Source: Steromphala cineraria
Lineage: Eukaryota > Mollusca > Gastropoda > Trochida > Trochidae
Length of the DNA stretch: 64,000 nucleotides
Direction of reading: 5' to 3'
NCBI GenBank assembly: GCA_916613615.1
Contig: OU744735.1
Location: forward strand, 42,171,468-42,235,467
This document shows positions 58,007 to 64,000 of this stretch, piece after piece. The translations under genes and the position numbers were made by a program. A model generated the notes under the pieces. That model ran no database searches. It had not been told where the DNA came from and saw only the letters and a list, made by a program, of their open reading frames with translations. Each line of letters opens with the position of its first letter. The first letter of the stretch is position 1.

Positions 58007-60560
58007 CTATCTGTGAGTTAGATATTTGAAACCAATTTTCTTCAGAGCTTGTTTTGCATCAAGATTTTCGTCACTACGAGCTTCCTTTTCAGTTTGATTT
58101 AGTAGGATGCCCATTTCTCTTTCTGCTTTGCTAATATATGATACGATATAAACAACACATGAATAGGCATCCACAACAAACTGGATGTCCATATTTGCAT
58201 CCCAACATTTGAGCAAGTCGGGATTAAACTGATTGACCCAAACGTCAGAGGGACGTCTTTGCAATATGACACTAGTTCTCTTTCCAAGTGAAGTTGTTGC
58301 ATTTTCAAAGATGGATTGAGTAATTCCTATTGCATCAAACAGATCATCAGTTGACTCGTGTTCCTTTTCATTATCATTAATTTCTTCCCAAATTCTTTGC
58401 AAGATAACTTCAGCAGTTTTAGAATTCATTTTATCAGATCTCAAAATGTCGTCTAGGTATCGAAAATCAGGATTTCCATTCTCATCTTTAGGCAAATCAG
58501 CAATTGTTTTATTATTCTCATCTTGTTCGGGTTGACTTATGAATGTTCGACATGATGGTGGTCTGGGAAAATTGAATCGACAATTCTTGCCAGTTTTTCT
58601 ACATGATTTTGAATGATTTTTACTATGTGTCTGTACACTTTCTACAACATCATGAAGATCTTCATCAATATCAGGCATTTCACAAGTAACGTACTTATCA
58701 ATAAATTCAACAACATCATCATCGGTATTTGAAGCAATTTTAGGAGCATTTTCAATCCAAAATAAGCAATGAGTATGAGGAGACCCTCTCTGCTGAAATT
58801 CCACTCGATACAAGTAATCAAAAACCTTTCCGATCGGGGCTGCGGGTGACATAATTACATCAGTCAAAAAACTATGAAATCTCTTATCGAACATTCGAGC
58901 AGATGTAACTGGGTTTTTTCTAAGAATGGAGCATTTTGTTGACCAATCAAGATCCTCTGCTTTCCTAGTGTCATCGCCAATTTCACGAAGAATACAATTT
59001 ATTATTTCCGGCCACCTAAGTTCGGCTGAAGAAAATGAACAGAACCAAGTAGGGATTCCCAACTGTCTGATCATGGCGAACAAGTCCTTCTGGGCAGCCT
59101 GCCAAAATGGTGGAGTACCACGAATCGGTTCAAGAAACTTGTATCCAATGTCATGTTTTAAAATATCAGATAGCGATTCCTTGTCTGTTAAACATTTTGC
59201 AGTTATTTTCTGTGGTGCCCCAGAAGATTTTCCCTTGCGTACTGTCACGGACACATTTGACTTAACCATCTCAAGTTCTGATAAATATTGAGCATAAAAT
59301 ATGAAGTCAGTATTCTGAGCAAATCTGCTATCTGCATTTAAAAGTCTAGTGTTAAAATACCTTCCCAACGTTAATCTTTCATCTCTTGGATCATGGAAAG
59401 TTGGTGTCCCATTTGGAAATAATGTAGGGAAACATTTTGCCTCATTTGTTTTGTCTGACGAAATGGGCGTGGGCTTGTTATTTTCACATTGGGAGATGTT
59501 TACAATGTTATCAAAATTATTATCCATAATGTCTTGGCCTACATCAACTGGTTGTAGACATGTGTCAAGCAGTAACCCGTTTTGATAGTGTTCCACATTT
59601 TCGTTATCATCTGCAGGTTCAATATCATCAGAAATTGTAACGTTTTCATTAATTTTCTCATTCTCAATGTCATGTAGATTAACCCAATCAGAGTTAAACT
59701 CAATATCTTTATAATATACAGTGTTGGCTTTCAGATAGGATAGAGCTTTTTTTATATTATTGCGGTTGACATATTGATATTTGTAATGGCCTTTGTACGA
59801 TAATTTTCGTTTCATTTTAATGCGAATCATTTGGTCATTGGATTCACACCTTGGTAGAACTGATGTGACTTTCTGAATATCTGCTGGGACACAAATTGTA
59901 GGTCCTTGAACACCGTTTTGACCTCCCTTCGGCAAGGCTAACATTTTTGTGAAGGGGATGTTCATTGAAATCAAGTGTTTCTCTAAATCATTAAGTTGCC
60001 CGAGTTCTACTGGAACATCCTGGAGTTTTAAATTATTCACGACAGCTTCTGCAGGTTTCTTACCAGCTTTTAATTTTCTATGACATGTATGACATATCCA
60101 ACATTTACCAGCAGGACACGAACTTAAACATGTATCGGTACATATATGAACATGGTCTTGTGTTATACATTGAGATGCAAGGTTTGATGAACGGTAATTA
60201 CTGTTCTTGCACTGAAGAACTTGATTTTCAAAATGTCTGCGGTCACAGACTGAACAAATAAATTCTGGACCAGCAGCAATTAGCTGTTTAAACTTTGCAA
60301 TAACATTGTCCATAACAACTCTATTCTTCTTTCTGATTTTATTTTGTTGTTTTGCTCGCTCTTTAATTTTTTGCTGATTTTTTAAGTAAGATACTTTTCC
60401 TCTTGATTTAACAGATTGACGAAAGTTTTCATTTGAATTATAACGTGCATTGAAAGAGGCATTACATTTTTCATGGAATTCCTGGTTTTCATGATATTTT
60501 GCTAATTTTGCTTGCTTCTTAGCAGCTTTAAACTCAGGATTTTGATAGAAGTGCTTGCAG
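58007..60560 (-). pseudogene. Helentron Rep (HUH nickase) with N-terminal zinc-rich segment
   Basis: The frame opens upstream of the first ATG (60313) and continues the short repeats. Cysteines and histidines cluster at CSVCDRRHF, HICTDTCLSSCPAGKCWICH and CHRKL. The Helitron-like N domain is recognisable from FWQAAQKDLFAMIRQLGIPT to EFQQRGSPHTHCLFWIE. PHTHC is the HUH metal-binding motif. Near the end, DAYSCVVYIVSYISKAEREM holds the candidate catalytic tyrosines. The frame stops at TAG 58007-58009, where the same frame continues with VSAQEAVFRVCNLHL. A single-base GAG to TAG change is the simplest explanation. Confidence 0.85.
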
Positions 60561-62065
60561 ATTTACTTGCAGATTTACCAGACTCTCTAAATCCAGGATT
60601 GTCTTGATATTTAATTTTTATTGACGATTTAACGGCCTCTCTAAATTCGAGATTGTGTTCATATTTGGAGGTACTTGCCAGTTTAACCTGTTCTCTGAAC
60701 TCGACATTTTCCTTGTACCTTTTGACACTTGATGCCTGGACACTTTCCCTATATGAATCATTTTCAGCATACATCTGATGACTTTGACGTTTTATACTTA
60801 AACGGTATTGTTCATTTAAGGCATATTTCTGTGCAGAATGTTCCTTCCTTTTATCAATGTTAATGTCTGCCTTGCTACCAACACCAGTATCCTGTTCTTT
60901 AAAACGCTTTTCTCTCATTATCTGACGACGTTTAAGCCTGGCTGATGCATCTGACAGTTGAGGCTTACGTCTTTTAATTGCAACGACACGCTGATTTGAA
61001 TCTATGTAAGTATTTGATGGAACAACAGAAGATTGAATCTCCACTTCAGATTCGTCAGAACATGAATTGTTCACAGATATCTCCACTTCAGATTCGTCAG
61101 AACATGAATTGTTCACAGATATAATTGGAACCGAAGACTCTTCTATAACAACTTTAACTTTTTTCACTGGTCGTGAACGTGAAGCAGTTGGCTGTGCAGA
61201 GTTTTTGCTTTTAACATATGGGACCTTTCCAGGTTGCAGTCTACTTGTTCGACTCAAGACGTCGTTCTCACAACTGACACTTGCTGGTGTAACTTCAAAC
61301 AACGTATTTTGATTAGCATTCATGGACTGGGCGAGTCTGATGCAGTGTTGGTACACAGCACGGATCCTGTTGTATTGAATGACAATACTACTGCCATCAG
61401 GAGTTAATGTACCTTCCCTAGTCCGTGAATGCGAATCAAAGACGAAGTAAGAGCCTTGATGTAGAAAGACTGCAAACACTGACTGACTGAAGTTTACAAA
61501 ACATGCTGCTCGATTAGTTAATGCATCTTCGAGAGCCAATTCCAGGGCGACTAGATCACCAAACTGTAAATCTTCAGCAGGCCATATGTAACCGGCTTTT
61601 GGTTCATCTCTAACGAGTGTGAGTGTGAAGGTCCGATTGAACGCTTCCAGATACTCTGGCAGTTCTGTAACCAAGAGATAGCCACTCGACATAGTGGATG
61701 ATCTCTGGATGTGACCATACAATTGGTCACCATTGATAAGAACTGTGTTCAGATCTTCTCTTGTCCACTCGTTCGGAGATTTGACCTTGCTGAACATCAA
61801 AGCCATGAAACAATTACTAACACATTGCTTACCCGCGTTCTGATTAAACATTAGGTGAGCCTGTGTGAAGTCTCCTTGTAAAACTATCTGATTACATTGA
61901 ACAAACATTTCATCACTGGCATTAATTAAACAATCATCAAAGCTATCATCTGACATTGCATGAACAGTTTCGGAAAGATCGGTACGTCTCTCCATCGTCC
62001 ATCTGTTGAAAGGCTCTAGCCTTCTTGCGTGCTGCACACACCTTCCAGTTCCTTTTACGAGGCAT
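60502..62065 (-). pseudogene. Helentron N-terminal protease-like domain and tandem short repeats
   Basis: The likely start is the ATG at 62063-62065 (MPRKRNWKVCAARKKARAF). A frameshift near 61980 leads into the main frame. That frame has GKQCVSNCFMALMF and, about 110 residues later, FVFDSHSRTREG. A cysteine in a QC-N context with a distal D-S-H is what papain-fold ubiquitin proteases of the OTU/herpes-tegument (C76) type show, and OTU-like domains are known in Helitrons. The activity is inferred. The C-terminal part has about 17-19-residue repeats of the type KRYKENVEFREQVKLAS, common at Helitron N-termini. They continue downstream in another frame (KYHENQEFHEK, ARYNSNENFRQSVK), showing one protein broken near 60560 beside a small duplication of AAATCTGCAAGT. 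Confidence 0.65.
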
Positions 62066-62102
62066 TATTAATGGCAGTGAACAAAGCAAGCCTAAAATTA
62101 AA

Positions 62103-63150
62103 ACTAGCACTGCCGCGGCAGTACTTAGGTCTTCAAGATTCCTGTTTGACCTTGACATACTGTTTGACCTTCACATGAATGTTTGTTAAAGAGGGTTCAA
62201 ACATACTCAGCAAAACACCACTTTTCCATATGCAAAATTTGACCCTTCCTCCTGATCGGAAATGACTGTTCGCGAGCAATTTTATTCTTTTATCTTGAAG
62301 ACCTTGCTCATGTCTAACTGTCATGCAAATAGTACTTAGGTCTTCAAGATTCCTGTTTGACCTTGACATACTGTTTGACCTTCACATGAATGTTTGTTAA
62401 AGAGGGTTCAAACATACTCAGCAAAACACCACTTTTCCATATGCAAAATTTGACCCTTCCTCCTGATCGGAAATGACTGTTCGCGAGCGATTTTATTCTT
62501 TTATCTTGAAGACCTGGCTCATGTCTAACTGTCATGCAAAAATCATTAAGTTCTAAGGTCTGGTTTTTTAGTTATCTGCCCTTGAAGTTTGCGATTTTGA
62601 GATTTTGGTCAACTTTGAAAGGTCACAGCACGAAAAGTATTGTAGTTAAGTACTTTAAATGAAAAGATTTTAAACTACAATGCTTCAGCTACATTCAGTA
62701 TGAATTACAGCTCTGTAGTGCAAGTATCTTCAGAGAAGAAGATTGTCAAAGGCGGTTGGGGTCGGAAACCGTCGAAAATGCACTAAAAGCAAGATGGCGG
62801 CCAAAGCACGTGACCTACGAATTTGTCCTGATTTCCTTTTTTTTCATTGTTTTTCATTGCGCTTCTTTTAAAAAAAATTTCAAGTCTCTAAGTGCATTTT
62901 GGAAAAAAAATCAATGTTAAATTTTCGACTTTGGATTCGAACTGGACCTTTAATGTACTAGCCGATTATGCCCAAAAGCTTAGTTTATCGATTCCAGGGT
63001 AAGGGGTACCTGCATGTCAAGTTTGGGCGAATTTGAACAAGCGGTTTGAGCTGTAGATCCGTCACAAAAATTGTACAAATAATAATAATAATAATAAGAA
63101 GAAATCGGATAAAAACAATAGGTCTTCACGACTTTGTCTTGAAGACCTAA
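62103..63150 (-). mobile_element. Element E, copy 3 (complete ends)
   Basis: On the minus strand the 5' end is TTAGGTCTTCAAGA (plus 63137-63150), forming hairpin AGGTCTTCA/TGAAGACCT (63120-63148), then an ATT microsatellite. The 3' end is the inverted TCTTGAAGACCTAA (62125-62138), then palindrome ACTGCCGCGGCAGT (62109-62122) and GCTAGTTTT. A 211-bp segment near the 3' end is duplicated in tandem (about 62125-62335 and 62336-62546). It lies about 35 bases upstream of the Helentron start codon. It carries AAGATGGCGGCC and CACGTGACC near 62793-62816. Confidence 0.75.
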
Positions 63151-63153
63151 TTC

Positions 63154-63971
63154 AACAATCTAACACAAAATCCCGCTTCAATTCGATGCAAGTTTATCAA
63201 ATGGGCAAAGGAAAGTCGTAATCCAAAGTGGTTTACAAGGCTTTTAGAAAATACGAGAGAAATAAAACACGAAACATTGAAAATATTAAAGCATGAAACA
63301 ATTCTAAGAAAACACAGTATTAGCTATTTACTGGAGTGACCAACCAATCAGCTTTCACTGACCCGACCTATTGACCTACTTACCAAAAAAAAATTGGGCA
63401 TGGGGGGTATGCGAATATAGTGCAATTTAAGCAAAATATGGATATAATTTCACTTACCCGTACACAAATTGTAGGATTAGTATCATTACCAATTTTGCTG
63501 AAACTGCACGAGAGCAGTTGCAGGAAGTACCTGAACCGCTAATCTGCATCTAACTATCCCTAATCTGAAAAAAAATGGAAAGGTCTCAAGGTCAACTGAT
63601 CACCAAAACAGATGAAAGTTGCAGAGTCCCTTCCGCGATGAAGTTTACTAAACACCAAAAATTTTTGTTAGTATTTAATAAACGTTAGTTGGTTTGACAA
63701 TATTCAAGTTTTATTTATCAACGTAAAACTTTCTGACTGACGACTTTCAAGTCAGAGAAACAAACATGTGACACCTTTCACATCAATCAACGGAACACCC
63801 TCACAATCACTGCCGAAGAAATTTAAGTTTACCTACAAGCAAACCGAATTATGAAAGTCAAAATATCAAACCAAAACTCCAAGGATATAAATTCAAGGAA
63901 AAAGTTAAAATAAGACAGACTTGCAAGTCTGCAAGTCAAAACGATTATAAATTACAACAGTACAAGACACG
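63154..63971. other. No recognised feature (possibly Helentron 5' non-coding sequence)
   Basis: AT-rich, no open frame of note. It lies between element E and the terminus of another element F copy. Confidence 0.4.
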
Positions 63972-64000
63972 AACTAGATTAGCGTTTGCGGGATACCGCA
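63972..64000 (-). mobile_element. 3' terminus of a second element F copy, running off the window
   Basis: These 29 bases match 53970-53998 with one difference; the change makes the hairpin stem TGCGG/CCGCA perfect. Similarity stops at 63972 going left, exactly where F ends in the other copy, and the rest of the element must lie to the right of base 64000. Confidence 0.7.

Larger units (their letters stand above)
53277..62065 (-). mobile_element. Degenerate autonomous Helentron (protease-like, Rep, helicase, endonuclease)
   Basis: On the minus strand the coding order is cysteine-protease-like N-terminus, short repeats, zinc-rich segment, HUH Rep, Pif1-type helicase, EEP endonuclease. A helicase-endonuclease fusion downstream of Rep is diagnostic of Helentrons. 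Known biology: Rep nicks and re-joins DNA by rolling circle and the helicase unwinds it. This copy is dead. Its lesions are frameshifts near 61980, 60560, 57590, 57490 and 56580, a stop at 58007-58009, a stop at 57531-57533, and element F inserted at 53971-55821. Element borders were not found; the right border lies beyond element E (63150 or further). Confidence 0.85.

Noticed and set aside
53970..64000. 29-bp direct repeat taken as LTRs or a long target-site duplication around the Helentron
   Set aside because: The repeat contains the 3' hairpin of element F and ends exactly at the border of F. Helentrons make no target duplication.

Overview
This is nuclear DNA from an animal. It has a split Notch gene with GT..AG introns, an AT-rich background and dense, nested transposons. 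Short fragments reading like 'ctgaaatattgcccaag...aacaataactca' inside the Notch introns resemble the SINE-type repeat common in gastropod molluscs such as abalone and top shells. (CCGT)n repeats and GACCTTGACCTT-rich repeats also fit a mollusc. A gastropod, possibly a vetigastropod, is the best guess; the species is not determined.

1-14.5 kb (+ strand): 19 exons encode the C-terminal 1,828 residues of Notch. They cover 20 EGF repeats (aligning with repeats 17-36 of the canonical 36), three LNRs, the heterodimerisation domain with a furin-like site, the transmembrane segment, RAM, ankyrin repeats, a polyQ region and the PEST tail. Every exon junction keeps frame. The first 16 EGF repeats and the signal peptide lie to the left of the window. 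Introns hold several small transposons and one long inverted repeat.

14.5-40.6 kb: no intact host gene was recognised. There is a tyrosine-recombinase remnant (19.8 kb), palindromes and MITEs (20.6-21.3 kb), and one + strand LINE reverse-transcriptase relic spread over 24.05-35.39 kb. That LINE has been opened by three unrelated insertions: a 4-kb Helentron-type non-autonomous element, a P-like/THAP element with an 8-bp target duplication, and an internally deleted DIRS retrotransposon. Then follow a 1-kb foldback element, another Helentron-type element and a minus-strand LINE remnant.

40.6-43.9 kb (+): a four-exon gene for a secreted threonine-rich, mucin-like protein with PAN/Apple-like cysteine modules at both ends.

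46.2-64 kb: fragments of a non-autonomous Helentron-type family (E), a 5.7-kb satellite of about 70-bp units with higher-order structure, and then a degenerate autonomous Helentron on the minus strand. Its domains run protease-like, Rep (HUH), Pif1-type helicase and EEP endonuclease, and it is broken by frameshifts and stops. A 1.85-kb non-autonomous element (F) sits exactly between the helicase and endonuclease coding parts and itself contains a TIR MITE.

The most unusual observation is that six sequence-unrelated repeat families (A-F) share one terminal layout. Each has a hairpin at the 5' end. The 3' end repeats one strand of that hairpin stem, then adds a second small hairpin and a short tail. 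Most also have a microsatellite and a tandem-repeat core. This matches the described architecture of Helentron/HINE rolling-circle elements, and the window also holds a relic of a possible autonomous relative.
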